Positions 52,172 to 63,800 of a DNA stretch of 64,000 nt are shown here, one piece after another. Source of the DNA: Bacteroidales bacterium (lineage in GTDB: Bacteria > Bacteroidota > Bacteroidia > Bacteroidales > F082); assembly GCA_017394865.1 (NCBI GenBank), contig JAFPWT010000017.1, positions 1 to 64,000 on the forward strand. Reading direction: 5' to 3'. The translations under genes and the position numbers were made by a program. Below the pieces are notes generated by a model. The model worked only from the letters and a program-made list of their open reading frames with translations, was not told the DNA's origin and ran no database searches. Positions within the stretch are counted from its first letter, which is position 1. Each line of letters begins with the position of its first letter.

Positions 52172-52828
52172 TATAATAACGATTTCTCCTTTAACGTCTT
52201 TTTGGCTGAAATATTGGATGACTTCAGCAAGGGTGCCGCGTACGTTTTCCTCGTGGATCTTGGTTAGCTCACGCGACACGCATACCTGACGGTCGGGGCC
52301 CATCACCTCCATAAGCTGCTGCAGGGTCTTCACCAGACGGTATGGCGACTCGTAGAGGATGGTGGTATAAGGATATTCGGCAATCTGTTGGATCTTGGTC
52401 TGGCGGCCTTTCTTATGCGGAAGGAAGCCCTCAAAGATGAAATGGTCGGCCGGGAGGCCCGAGTTGACGAGGGCGGGCACGAAGGCGGTGGGGCCCGGCA
52501 GGCACTCCACCTCGATGCCACGGCTGATGCACTCGCGCACCAACATGAAGCCTGGGTCGGAGATGGCCGGAGTGCCGGCGTCAGTCACCAAAGCCATGGT
52601 CTCGCCAGCCTCGATACGATCGGCAATATGCGTCACCTGCTGGTGCTCATTGTTAAGATGAAACGCCGTCATAGGCTTGCTGATGCCGAGATGACGCAAC
52701 AGGTTGCCCGAGGTGCGGGTATCCTCAGCGAGGATGGCATCCACCTCCTTGAGGATGCGGATGGCCCTCAGGGTGATATCCTCGAGGTTGCCTATGGGGG
52801 TGGGAACAAGATAGAGCTTGGCCATCAT
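52154..52828 (-). CDS. rsmI: 16S rRNA 2'-O-ribose methyltransferase RsmI
   Basis: A 224-residue SAM-dependent enzyme that 2'-O-methylates C1402 of 16S rRNA. Landmarks: LYLVPTPIGNLEDITLRAIRILKEVD, AEDTRTSGNLLRHLGI, LVTDAGTPAISDPGFMLV and RELTKIHEENVRGTLAEV. It is shorter than E. coli RsmI because it lacks the C-terminal domain, as is usual in Bacteroidota. Its ATG overlaps the stop of the Glu-rich protein gene, and its own stop overlaps the next GTG, so three genes are chained. Confidence 0.92.
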   Translation of the reverse strand: MMAKLYLVPTPIGNLEDITLRAIRILKEVDAILAEDTRTSGNLLRHLGISKPMTAFHLNNEHQQVTHIADRIEAGETMALVTDAGTPAISDPGFMLVRECISRGIEVECLPGPTAFVPALVNSGLPADHFIFEGFLPHKKGRQTKIQQIAEYPYTTILYESPYRLVKTLQQLMEVMGPDRQVCVSRELTKIHEENVRGTLAEVIQYFSQKDVKGEIVIIVGSEE

Positions 52829-53889
52829 GCATTAAACTTACGGTGAACCAGTTCCAGAAGTTTCTTGTAGGCTTCGTTGCTGCTGTTCCATTGCAGCTCC
52901 ACACGAAGTTCATTGAGGTAGATGAGAGCGCCGTTCAGTGTCTTGAGGTCGTCGAGGTTTCCGATGGAGCGGTTGTATTTCTCCATGCTGCCGTTAAACA
53001 ACTCATTGACAAAGAGGAACTTGTCATTGATGCCGATGGAGTGTTGCAGGCTCGTCAAGATGGCTTGCTCGTATTTATCGGCCAAGGTACGGGTCTGTTC
53101 CTGTTGCAGCTTGTCGCCGATGGTTTCTATTTCGTAGTCGTTATCGGAGGGATCTTCTTGGGGAATATCCATTGGAGGGATGTCCATATGGGGGATGGAC
53201 ATTTCTATTTCGTCGCCGGGCGAGTAGGACGAGGCAAGCGGTTGGACAGGTTCAGTAGTGGTGATGGGCTCGAAATTCAAAATGAAGCCGAAATCGTCAC
53301 GGTCTTTGGGATTTTCTTCTTCGATAACGGGTTCTTCCTCAACGGCAGGCTTTTCTTCTTCGATAATGGGGCTTTCCTCTTCGATAGCGGGACCTTCTTC
53401 CTCGACAATGGGTTTCTCCTCAACAACAGGCTTCTCCTCTTCCACAGCGGGTTTTTCTTCTTCCACAACGGTTTTCTCTTCCTCGACAGCGGGTTCGTCA
53501 TCGGCTTCATCGATGAAGTAAGCGCTTTCGTTTTCTTCCACGGTTTCTTCTTCCGTTATCGGCTCGGCAGGTTCCTCTTCAAGATCTTCTTCAAGATCCT
53601 CATCGAGCGCTTCCTCGGGCGTCTCCGTTATCCCAAACATTTCCCGGATGGCATCCAATCCTACTGGAAGTTCTTTGTCCTGACCGCCGTCTTCGATCTG
53701 TTGATTTCCCACTTCCACGCCACACATCATGCTATAGATCGTGTGCGTACGGTTCATCATCACGTCCAAGTCGAGGAGTTCAAGGGGTTTTTCGTTTCTG
53801 ATGAGATAATCCACCTGCTGGTGTAACAAGCTGATTTCCTTCTTAATAGAAATCAAAGTATCTTTTTGCTCGTTGAATCTGTCGCTCAT
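52825..53889 (-). CDS. Glu-rich repeat protein of unknown function
   Basis: A 354-residue acidic protein in three parts: an N-terminal helical segment (about 1-75; NEQKDTLISIKKEISLLHQQVDYL), a central low-complexity region of VEEEKP/IEEE repeats (about 115-215), and a C-terminal helical domain (about 265-354; DKYEQAILTSLQHSIGINDKFLFVNELF) that recurs, as I recall, in hypothetical proteins of Bacteroidales. No signal peptide. A cytoplasmic scaffold is possible but unproven. ATG 53889 is chosen because the first helix starts here; upstream sequence overlaps the tdk promoter. Confidence 0.75.
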   Translation of the reverse strand: MSDRFNEQKDTLISIKKEISLLHQQVDYLIRNEKPLELLDLDVMMNRTHTIYSMMCGVEVGNQQIEDGGQDKELPVGLDAIREMFGITETPEEALDEDLEEDLEEEPAEPITEEETVEENESAYFIDEADDEPAVEEEKTVVEEEKPAVEEEKPVVEEKPIVEEEGPAIEEESPIIEEEKPAVEEEPVIEEENPKDRDDFGFILNFEPITTTEPVQPLASSYSPGDEIEMSIPHMDIPPMDIPQEDPSDNDYEIETIGDKLQQEQTRTLADKYEQAILTSLQHSIGINDKFLFVNELFNGSMEKYNRSIGNLDDLKTLNGALIYLNELRVELQWNSSNEAYKKLLELVHRKFNA

Positions 53890-53942
53890 ATCCGAAGTTT
53901 TTTTAATTTTGCTAAAATACAAAGATTTAAAATATTGTAGGC

Positions 53943-54533
53943 ATGTTTCTCGAAAAAGATTCTCATAATAAGTCACAAGGATGGATTGAAGTCATCTGTG
54001 GGTCAATGTTCTCGGGTAAGACTGAAGAGCTGATCCGACGTTTGAAACGCGCAAAAATCGCCAAGCTGAAGGTGGAGATTTTCAAGCCTGGGGTCGACAC
54101 ACGCTATAGTGAGGAGGACGTGGTATCGCATAACGCCACGGCCTTGCATTCCATCCCAGTGGAGAATGCCACGCAGATCCTGTTATATGCCAACGATGTG
54201 GACGTGATCGGCATCGACGAGGCACAGTTCCTCGACGACGAGCTTCCGGCGGTATGCCAGCAGCTGGCCGACAATGGTGTCCGCGTCATCATCGCGGGGT
54301 TGGATATGGATTTCATGGGAAAACCCTTCGGGCCGATGCCTACGCTGATGGCCATTGCCGAGGATGTCACTAAAGTACATGCCATCTGTGTGAAATGTGG
54401 CAGTCCGGCGCAGTTCTCGCACCGTACCATCGCGGGGGACAAACTCGTAGTTCTGGGCGAAACAGAAAGCTACGAGCCATTATGCAGGGAATGCTATAAT
54501 AGGGTAATTGAGAATTTAGAATTTAGAGGGTGA
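53943..54533 (+). CDS. tdk: Thymidine kinase
   Basis: A 196-residue type II thymidine kinase for pyrimidine salvage. P-loop GSMFSGKTE (20-28), [12 protein letters not shown] (Walker B) and a zinc site with two CxxC pairs ([10 protein letters not shown] and CRECYN) are intact. The C-terminus (ENLEFRG) and stop are encoded by the left arm of a perfect inverted repeat (54506-54569), not by sequence typical of the family. Confidence 0.95.
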   Translation: MFLEKDSHNKSQGWIEVICGSMFSGKTEELIRRLKRAKIAKLKVEIFKPGVDTRYSEEDVVSHNATALHSIPVENATQILLYANDVDVIGIDEAQFLDDELPAVCQQLADNGVRVIIAGLDMDFMGKPFGPMPTLMAIAEDVTKVHAICVKCGSPAQFSHRTIAGDKLVVLGETESYEPLCRECYNRVIENLEFRG

Positions 54534-54569
54534 TGACGACAAATCCCTCTAAATTCTAAATTCTCAATT
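54506..54569. repeat. Perfect 25-bp inverted repeat, gene-less TTTAGAAT element
   Basis: Left arm 54506-54530 (it contains GAGAATTTAGAATTTAGAGGG less one base) and right arm 54545-54569 are exact complements with a 14-nt loop. The arms have the same orientation as the repeats around the four-helix gene at 33971. Stop codons of both convergent genes lie at or inside it, and with the flanking T-run it may also terminate transcription. Confidence 0.93.
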
Positions 54570-54830
54570 CTTTTCTCTCTTCTTCTTACTTAACAAGTAG
54601 GCTCCTCCGAGCCCGACCAATAGAAACAGTCCGTTTCCAATGGGAACGTAGCCCTCTTTCCATTGGTCGAGGTTGGAGTTTTGCAGCGGCACCATTACAT
54701 TGAATGAACCAGGGTCGTTGGTAAGACGTTGGTTGATGCCAACGTCTTCCTCGGTGAGAATGATCTGCCCTATGGCTGGCCCTATGGCCAGGAACGCGAT
54801 CACGATAATAGCTATGGTTCTTTTAATCAT
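54564..54830 (-). CDS. Small exported membrane protein with C-terminal sorting-like tail
   Basis: An 88-residue protein: signal peptide (about 1-21, ending AIG), a short mature region, then PIGNGLFLLVGLGGAYLLSKKKREKN, a P-I-x-x-G, hydrophobic segment and polybasic tail like the PID-CTERM type sorting signals of Bacteroidota (quoted here only in part). It starts 14 bases behind the giant repeat protein gene, so they share a transcript. The final residues and stop codon are repeat-encoded. No catalytic motif. Confidence 0.6.
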   Translation of the reverse strand: MIKRTIAIIVIAFLAIGPAIGQIILTEEDVGINQRLTNDPGSFNVMVPLQNSNLDQWKEGYVPIGNGLFLLVGLGGAYLLSKKKREKN

Positions 54831-54844
54831 ATTTCAATATCTCT

Positions 54845-57800
54845 TTAATATATAACTATCTTTTGTGTCTTGTTGCCGAGTTTCAGCAGATACATACCTG
54901 CCGCAACGTCGCCGAAGTTCACCACGGTGCTTTCGCCGCTCAGGTAGTCGGAGTACAGCACGTGTCCAAGCATGTCAACCAGCTGGATCACGCCTTGGCC
55001 TTCGACGACCCATCCGGTGCCGTTGAAGTAGACAAAGTTATCACCTTCGTCGTTCTCATCCACGCCGTTCACGTCGAACACGATATAGAATCGGGCGGCG
55101 AAGTCGGTGTTGTGAGCCTGGAAGGTGTATTGGTCGTTCGCCAGCATGTCGTAGTCGACACCGGCGATGTTGTCGATGAGTCGCATCCTGTTGAAGGTGC
55201 CGTTGTACTTCTCCCATCTGAGGGTGTAGGTACCGGTCGTCGGGGTCTTGAAGAACACTGGGACGCGTTGTGTACCCTCCGGAGCGAAGAGCAGTCCATA
55301 GCTCTCGTCCTCGAAGCGGGCATACAGCTTGAATTGAGCGTTCTGCAGGTTTTCAACTTTCGGCACACCACCTGTCTCAGGACGGTTGAACTCCACGATG
55401 GCGATGTCTCTGTTGCCTTCTTCGTCGGAGACGAGCAAGTCAACCAACGGGTAGCTCGGCTTGCTGCGGAAGTAAGAGTAAGCTTCCTTCGTGGTACCGG
55501 CCATATCAGGAGTGAAGTCAAGCACATCGTCAGACGAAGTGACTACGAAGAAGCCCTGATGCGGGTGGAGGTACTGTGACGGGATCTTCGGGTTGATGGA
55601 TGCGCTTCTCGTGTAAGGCGCATATACACCCAGATCGGCGTCATAGGTCCAGAACTTGTCGAGACCAGGATTACCATCTGTGAGCTTATCCAGATCAAGG
55701 TAGGCTTGATAGGGGTTACCCACCAAGTTGCTGCCTCTGTCGAACGAAGGATATCCTGAAACATCATCAGGAGCCTGGGCCGTGACCGGGATGGAGACTG
55801 CCTTGTTGAGGGTACCCTTGCTGCTCAGGTAGCTATCCTGGCTGATGGCCATCATGTAGCCCTTACCGGGAGTGAACACGCAGTTATCATCGCCGGCAAC
55901 GGTAGCAGACTGGTCAGTAGCGTTATAATTGATCTGATAATGCCTGAAGTAGTTTCCAGCCAAATCCAACCTATCAAGCTGATAAGGCACATTCGGAGTA
56001 ATGATACCTTCGTGGGCATCGCGGTGGAAGTGGTTCATCTTGTTACGCTTCAGGTTGATCCAGTGGTATTCTGGCTCATAGTAGCTGTAGAAGTCCCATT
56101 TCACGCCACTATCGTAACCCGCAGCCATCGTCAATCCATTCGGGAAGTAGTTGTCCTCCATCGAGACGATATCGACAAGATCATCTTGGTAAACCACACC
56201 TGGGAAGTGATCATTGTCGTGAGGCTGGTATTCACCATTGTCAATCAGTTGGTCGTCAATGCCGTCAGCCCTACCATAATGGGTACCCACCTTAGCGTTC
56301 TGCAACGGAGTCGACATCAGGTGCCAGTCATAGTCAAGTGCGACATTGCCATAGGCCGTTGCAGTTGTACCCGAGTTATCGAAGGTGATACCCACGGTGG
56401 TGTTGGTAAATGAACCAGCTGTCGAGGCCTGCAGCAGCACGGCGTCTTCGTTGACGAAGACCTTTTCGTCAGCGGTAGGCACCTGTGTGACGCCTGTAGC
56501 CGTTCCATAGAGGAAGATGCTGGCGGTCTTGTCGCCATAATCGCTAAGCAGTCTGTCGAGGTTGCTGTTATACCTCAAGAAGCGTCCATCGACGTCGAGG
56601 GTAGCCATGGCGCTGTCCTGCGGGAAGCCCAACACCGGCAGGTCGGCGTTGATGTGTGATGAGGTCGGACGGAACCAAGGTGTCGGGAGAGGATCCAAAC
56701 CTGCGGGATTGGCCTTCACCCAGCTGTTCAACACATAGAGCAGACCGTTCCAGATGATGGAGTGATGGTCGCTATCATGTGAGAGGCTGGCAGGTACATA
56801 GGTGTTGGTGCCGACGCCTTCAAGATTCACCTTGTTGTCGTCGTACATATAGCCAATCTCCTTGAGGCCCTTCACAGGTCCGTAAGTGCCGTGGCCGGAG
56901 AGCGTGTTGTCGGTGCCTGTGACCTTGGCCACATAGTTACCAGCCATGCCAACGTTGGCGTAGCAGTACTGAATGGTACCGCCATGGTTTTCGTAGGCAA
57001 GAGCAGCGATGTTTTGAGCGCCGACATCGGAGTAGCAGTTCTCCACGGTACCGCCGTGGTTGTAACCCACGAGGCCGCCGATTTGGTTGGTCTGGGTCAA
57101 GGTGCCGTCGGCGATCAGGGTACGGCTATAAGAGTTATACAGGTTGCCGCCGCTATGTTCGCCTACCAGACCGCCGAGATACATGTCGCTACTGAGCGCT
57201 TTCAAGGTATCGACGGCAAAGCTGGAGTGGATGGTTGAACCCGTGACGGTACCGCCGGCCAGACCTCCGATGAAGCTGGTGCTGGTGGTTCCGCTTTCGA
57301 GGTAACCGGCGCTTTCGCAGTTGGACAGTGTACCACTGTTCATCAAGCCGACCACGCCACCCAGGTATTTGGCGTTGCCATAGTAGAAGTCAACCACAGC
57401 TTGCAGGTTCTTGATTTCAGCATCGCCAGAGACCGATCCGAACACACCTTTATGGTTCAAGGCAAACGGGCTATGGATGCCGGTCACCAGGTGGCCATTG
57501 CCTTCGAAGACGCCTGTGTAGCTGTAGTCAGGATCAGTGGCTTTTTCATGGACTCCAATCGGCACCCAGATGTACTGATCCATGTCGATGTCGGCAGTGA
57601 TGGTGAATTTCTGAGAGGGGTGAGCAGCTGAGCCATTCAAGCCGTTCACATAAGAGATGGCCCAAGCCAGTTGTTTAGGTGTCGAGATGTTGATGTTAGT
57701 AACAGATTCAATGAATCCAGCAGGTTTTTCGGTCACCACGTCCGTCCAGGTTTTCACCCAGTAGAGCTTACGCTGGTAGTTAGGATCACCGTTGGATTGT

Positions 57801-60800
57801 CTTCTCGGATACGCGAACAGACCGTACTTCTCTTGTTGGTCGAAGATGATCTGACCGTCGGCATATAAGCCGCCTGTCTCGAGCGGTGTCAGCAGGGCTT
57901 GGTTGTCAGAATAGACGATAGGCATGTACTCCATATCATCCCAAGCGGTCTTGGTGACGCCAATCTTAGCCTTGCCGTCGGTCAAGCCCACGTAGACACC
58001 GTCCATAGTACCCAAGGTGATCACTGTATTGTAGTCGTTGAGGTAGGCGTTCTGGTTAACGATTGAATCCAAAGCACCGCTGACTTTACCCAGCGTCACA
58101 CGGTAGTTGTTGTCGACGGTCACGCTGTCAGACGCCACGAGGGTGGCCAATCCTTCGAGGTAGACACCGCCGCCATAGTGAGACTCGTTGACCACCAGCG
58201 CTTTGCTGTTTTTGACACTGTCGGCCACATAGTTGTTGAGGATGTGAGCGTCGCGGCGCATCCTGAGGGTACCACCGCTAGCCACGTTCACAGCACCACC
58301 ATGGCTGCCGCCGTTGTAGTTGTCAAACAACTCCGTCTTATGGTTTTCACCGTCGAGCGACAAGGTAGCACCCGAATTGATTTCGAACAACGGAGCGTTG
58401 GCAAAGACGTGATCATCTCCACCAGGCACTACTACCGGAGGATAGCTGTTGGAACCCACCTCGTAGTTACCCACCATCTCAGGCAAGTTGTAAGCACCGT
58501 TGATGGTTGCCGAGGATACCGACATGGAGGTCTTCACCTCTATCAGTGCGCCCTTGTAAGCGGGGTTGTTGCCGTAGGTTTCAAGATACCTCTCAAAGCG
58601 TTTTGTTCCAGAGGCTTCATCGTTAAGAGCCAACCTATGTCCGCCAGGATAACGGAAGATCTTCAGTTGGTTGTAACGGGTATTCCACTCGAGGTTGGAC
58701 ACAGCGTTGGCAGTGACCTTGTTGACGATGTAGATCGAGTCGACCGGTTCGTAGTCGGGGGCGAAGTACAGCAGACCAGCCAAGCTGGGCTGGGCAGCGT
58801 CAGGATAGTGGCCGCTACACAGCACGTCGCCGTTCACGCCATCGATGTAGAAGCCCTTACCCTTACCACGACGCAGGATTTGTACATAGAACTTCACATC
58901 CTGACCGTGGTTGACAGGGTCTGTACTCTCCTTGTAGTTGTCGAAGTGAACGGTAAGCTCTACAACACCCATGGTGGCATTTCCAGCCAAACCGATGTTC
59001 TGGTCACTGTCGTAGTGCAGGTCGAAGTCGAACGAAATCGGTTTCTCACCTCTGTTCTTACCCAGATAGTAACCTGAGCCAAGCGGGTTGGTACCAATAC
59101 CATCATATTTATTCAGACCAAGATCCACAGGCGTCTGAGTAGGCGTACCGTCCCAGCCGTTCACAGCGTCGACATTACTGGTGGGATAGAACATCATACC
59201 AACGAAATCCTTGGTAGGATTATGGCTAAGATAAGTGTCGCATTGAACCAAGGTGCCGTCGTTGAAATAATTCGGTGAATAGACAGTGTCATTGGGGTGC
59301 CATTTCACTTCCTTCAGATACCAGTTGGCATCAACGTCACCGTTATACAGTTGGAAGGTAGGCAGCATCACTTTGGCTTTGTAAATGTCGTGCTTGTTGC
59401 CAGTTCCACCACCATGGGTCATCATGGCATAGGTCTTCACATGGTTGGGCATGTCGATACGGGTCTTGGTGACCACGTGGACATAGACAGTCACCTCGTC
59501 GATGACGTTGCCGTCCATAACCTGTTCGAAGGTGATGGAGATAGGATCCCAAGTGAAGTTGCCATTCACCCCCTCGGAATGGGTCAGCATGAATTCAATT
59601 TCAGGTGACAAAGCCGAGTTATAGAAACTCCATAAGGTATCCGCAGTCAAAGCAGTGTTGGCATCGAGGCACACCAGCACCGTATCATTGGTGGCGCCAG
59701 TACCCGTGAAGGCACCTGATGGCATGGCCGTCAAGCCAAACACGTTGTTGGGGAAGTTGGCCATGAAGGTCCTGTTATCAGCAGTATTGGTGAAGGAGGC
59801 ATCATCGATCTGATATTCTCCAGAAACCGGGTCGTAATACATCCATTCAGATCCCTGATCCTGCTTAATACCGGCATTCACCATCTTGATTTCCTGACCG
59901 TAGTTGATTTCGGCAATCGGAACAGCATCGTTGGTTCTCTTGATGCGGTAGTAAGCGCCTTGACCAGCCATCGGCGGCAGTTTCACCTTAGTGTTAGGAA
60001 CATAGGTGCCATAACCCGGAGTCGTACTCGGCACGGCTTCGGCAATCAGCCATACGTCGAGCACCGAAGAGGCGTTCTCCGAGAATCTCCAGATACGGAA
60101 GTAGGTCTCGTTGCTGTGCTTGGACTTGGGAGCATGGTTCTCGTAAGGCATCTGGAGACTGTCGACAAGTGCTTGTGAAATACCGCCATCCACATCAAAG
60201 TAGTTGAGTGCCCTGCGATAGCTCACAAAGCCGCCGTCAGTAGCATAGTCATATTGCGAAGCAATCTGGTTTCCTGGAGCGTTACTATGCTTGGGTCGGG
60301 CATAGACGAAGGCATTGTAGACGCCGTCGGTCATCAGGTGGAAGAAGCCTCTCAAAGCGCCGTAGTAGGTGTTGGAGACGTTGTTGTTGTCGGTCTCAGT
60401 GATGGAGACGGTCACATAACCACCTTTGTTGATACGGATCTTGTTGTCGATAGTCGCATCCTGAGTTCCAATATTCGGGGTAAGTTCACCATAAGTCACC
60501 TCAGTGTAAGCAGGTATGTCAGGATAGACGCCGTTGGCAAGGTTGGTGCTCTTGTTGCTGTGGAGGTTGCCGATGTTGTCGACCGGTTTATCCACCAGCA
60601 GCGAGCTGCCGTTGATCACACGCACGTCATCCATGATATTGTAGATGGCAAATTCCTTGGAGGCGTTGCCCACGTTCACCATGCCGCGACCACTCAGACG
60701 GAAATGCGACGACTCGATGATCAGGCTGTCGGCATACTGGATGGACTGGAAGATACGGCTGGCATTGATGAGCGGCTCCGGATCAGCATCATTTGGAATA

Positions 60801-63800
60801 TGCGTCACATCGTGACCGTAATTACGAACCATGATCTGTTTGCCTTGTTTGCCGCCGTCGTTCAGGGTACCACAACCGAACAAGGATTTGCGGAGATACA
60901 TGAAGTCGGTCTGATTTGCCCCAGGAGTGTTGACATCCGTGTCGTAGTCCTTACCGTCGACATAGATATGGGAGCGACCGGTAATGGTGTTCGTGCCGAA
61001 CACGGCGCCATATTGCGAATAATCACCGAAGTCGGCGCCTGCATACACGTCACCGTCGATAATCAGGTTGTCGTGCGCGTTGAAGTAGGCTTCGTTGTAC
61101 ACGCCTGTAGGCGTAGCCGTATGGTAAGGAGCGTTCATGATGGCATTGGTGCCAACGAACACATAGGTGGAGCCGTAGCTCTGTCCGTGGTCGCCAGCGC
61201 CGAACACCTGTTTGCAAGCATGTCCACCGCTGAAGTTCACCACACTGACCGGGTTGGTGCTGGTGTTGGTGGCGAAGTTCGTCGGTCTGAACACGAGGGC
61301 GTCTTCAGCATAGAAGCTGCCGCCGTAGACTCTACCGTTCACCTCACCACCGCGCATATTCACCGTACGCAAGCCCAATACGTGGTTGTAACCTTGGTGG
61401 CCATAGGCGCCGCCAAACACGTTTTGGTCGACGTAGCCGCCGCTCACATTGGCATAGGACTCGGCATAGGTGACACCACGCTGGCCGGCACCGAAGACAT
61501 TGCCATCCACTCTACCTCCATTCATGTTAACCAAGGCAGTGCCGATCACACGGCCCGAGATGGTGTCGTTCGTGTAACCCGTCAAGCCCCAAACACCTTG
61601 TCCACCGCCATACACATCGCCACCAATGTTTGAAGTGCCATTGATGTTGACCGTGGAGGTGTGGGTCCATTGATCGGTTTGATGCTGTGTACCTACCTGA
61701 CCATTTTCGCCACCGCCATACACATTCTTGGCAAGGGTGACACTATTAATATTAATCAAGGTATGGGCACATAAGGCAAAGTCGAGATACGGGGCACCGG
61801 AAGTGATGGTGTCGTGGTTGGGTAGACCTCTGGAGCCGCCGTAGACGCTGCCGCCATAGTCTGAAGAGGTACCGATGGTTCCGCCATTGATGTTCACCGT
61901 GGTACCAGCAAGGTCAGCCGTGGGGTCGTTGGTACCAAAGCGCTTGGGACCCACGAGAGCCAAGTTACCACCGCCGTATACGTTACGGTGGATGGTACCA
62001 CCGTTGACGGTCAGGTTGGCTTTCTGAATCACCTGACCGGAGATGTGGCTGAAGGAAGCCGGATTATGTTCGTCGACCAGGCCGAGACCGGCACCACCGC
62101 CGAACACGTTACCACGCATCACCCAGTAGACAGTGTCGGGGTTGGCTGAACCCATGACACTTGCTGCAGTGCCTGCATCGTAGGCAACACCGATCTCGCC
62201 GTTGTTGACGACGGTGTTGGCATACCAGCGCACGATACCGTCTTGGGCGCCACCGTAGACCGAGCCCAGGATGTGAGGGCCGGTGCCGGAGCCGTTACCG
62301 ATGGTGACGTGGGTGAAGTTGACAAAACCGAACCGCGTGGGTGAAGTAGCGACGGCCATACCGCGGCAGCCGCCGAACACCGAACCGTAAGGTATGGTGT
62401 CCTTAAGGACTCCGTTAGGATCAGAGGCATCGAGCATACCGAGGGTACCGCCGTAGATATTCACATAGGTGTGACCGCTGTTGCGGACATAGCTCCAGTC
62501 AGCGTCGTTGGTGACCAACTCGCCGTAGTAGTTGTCCTTGACATAGACGGTGTCGAAGTCGCCACCGGCGTAAGTACCGATACCCACAGAGGCCAAGTTA
62601 CCGCCACCGAACACGCTGCGAACGACGTACGCATCAGTGTTGCTGGCCGGATTGACGGTGATATTGGTGTTACCATAGGTGCGGCCAGCGGTGACGCTGT
62701 ACACCTTGGTGCCACCCTCTTTGTACTTGCCCTTACCTTTACCGCCGCCGTAGATGGCGTGGCCGACGAGGCCCTTGGTGAGGGTGATGTTGGTGTTTGC
62801 GTTGACGTGGCCGTTCTCAGCACCGCCGTAGACTGCACCTGCGATGCAACCTTTCGTAGCATCCGGATTATCTTTGTAGTTGGTAGGATCAACGGTGAGG
62901 TTGGTGTAGGCAATGTTGACCACGGAATTGTTGACGTTACCAGCATGAGCCTCGATAGTGCTCTTATTGGCCATACCCTTACCGCCGCCGTATATGTCAC
63001 CGTTATCCTTTCTAGCATCGTCGTAGGCTTGGCTAGTTAGGTCATAAATGTGAGCGACACCGCCTTCGTAGTAGATTGGGTTGCCGCCGGGAGCATCCCA
63101 GGGGCCCATGTAATCCTTACCCTTGATACCGACACGGCCGCCGGTGATTTGCACATTGGCGTTACCGGTATTGGCGGCATAGGTAAACTCGTAAGGCCAG
63201 CTGATGTGGAACGGATGACTGTCGTTGTGATAGGTAGAATCGCTGATGGTACCCACGGAGGCCATTTCACCGCCACCGTAGATGCTCTTCTGCACCCAAC
63301 CGGAATTGACTTTGACGAGGGTGTTACCGTAGACGCGGCCAGCGATCTGCATCGGCGTGGCGGTGATGGAGGCATTCGGGGTGGAAGCGGTGATGACAGC
63401 GGTCGAGTCGCTACCATAGCCACCGCCGTAGACGTCGCGCCAGATGGTGCCGCCGTTGACGATGACGATGGCGCTGTCGCTCACGGTGCCCAGCTCGCCG
63501 CCACCGTAGACGGTGCTCTTGATGGTACCGCCGGTGATGTTCACCTTGGTTTGCTTGACTTTACCAAGGAAGGCCCAAAGCTGGCTATAGCCATTGCCGA
63601 GTTTGAAGAGGTTACCTTCACCACCACCGAACACGTTACCGCCGACGGGGTGTTTGTCGAAGTCGGTATGGAGGATGGCCTCGTAATCGTTACCGATGGT
63701 GCCACCAGTGATGTTGACGGTGGTGAAGCCGTGGTCGTTACCATCTTGCATCACACCGTAGCCCGGATCAGAGACCGGAACGAGGTTGGTACCCACAGAG

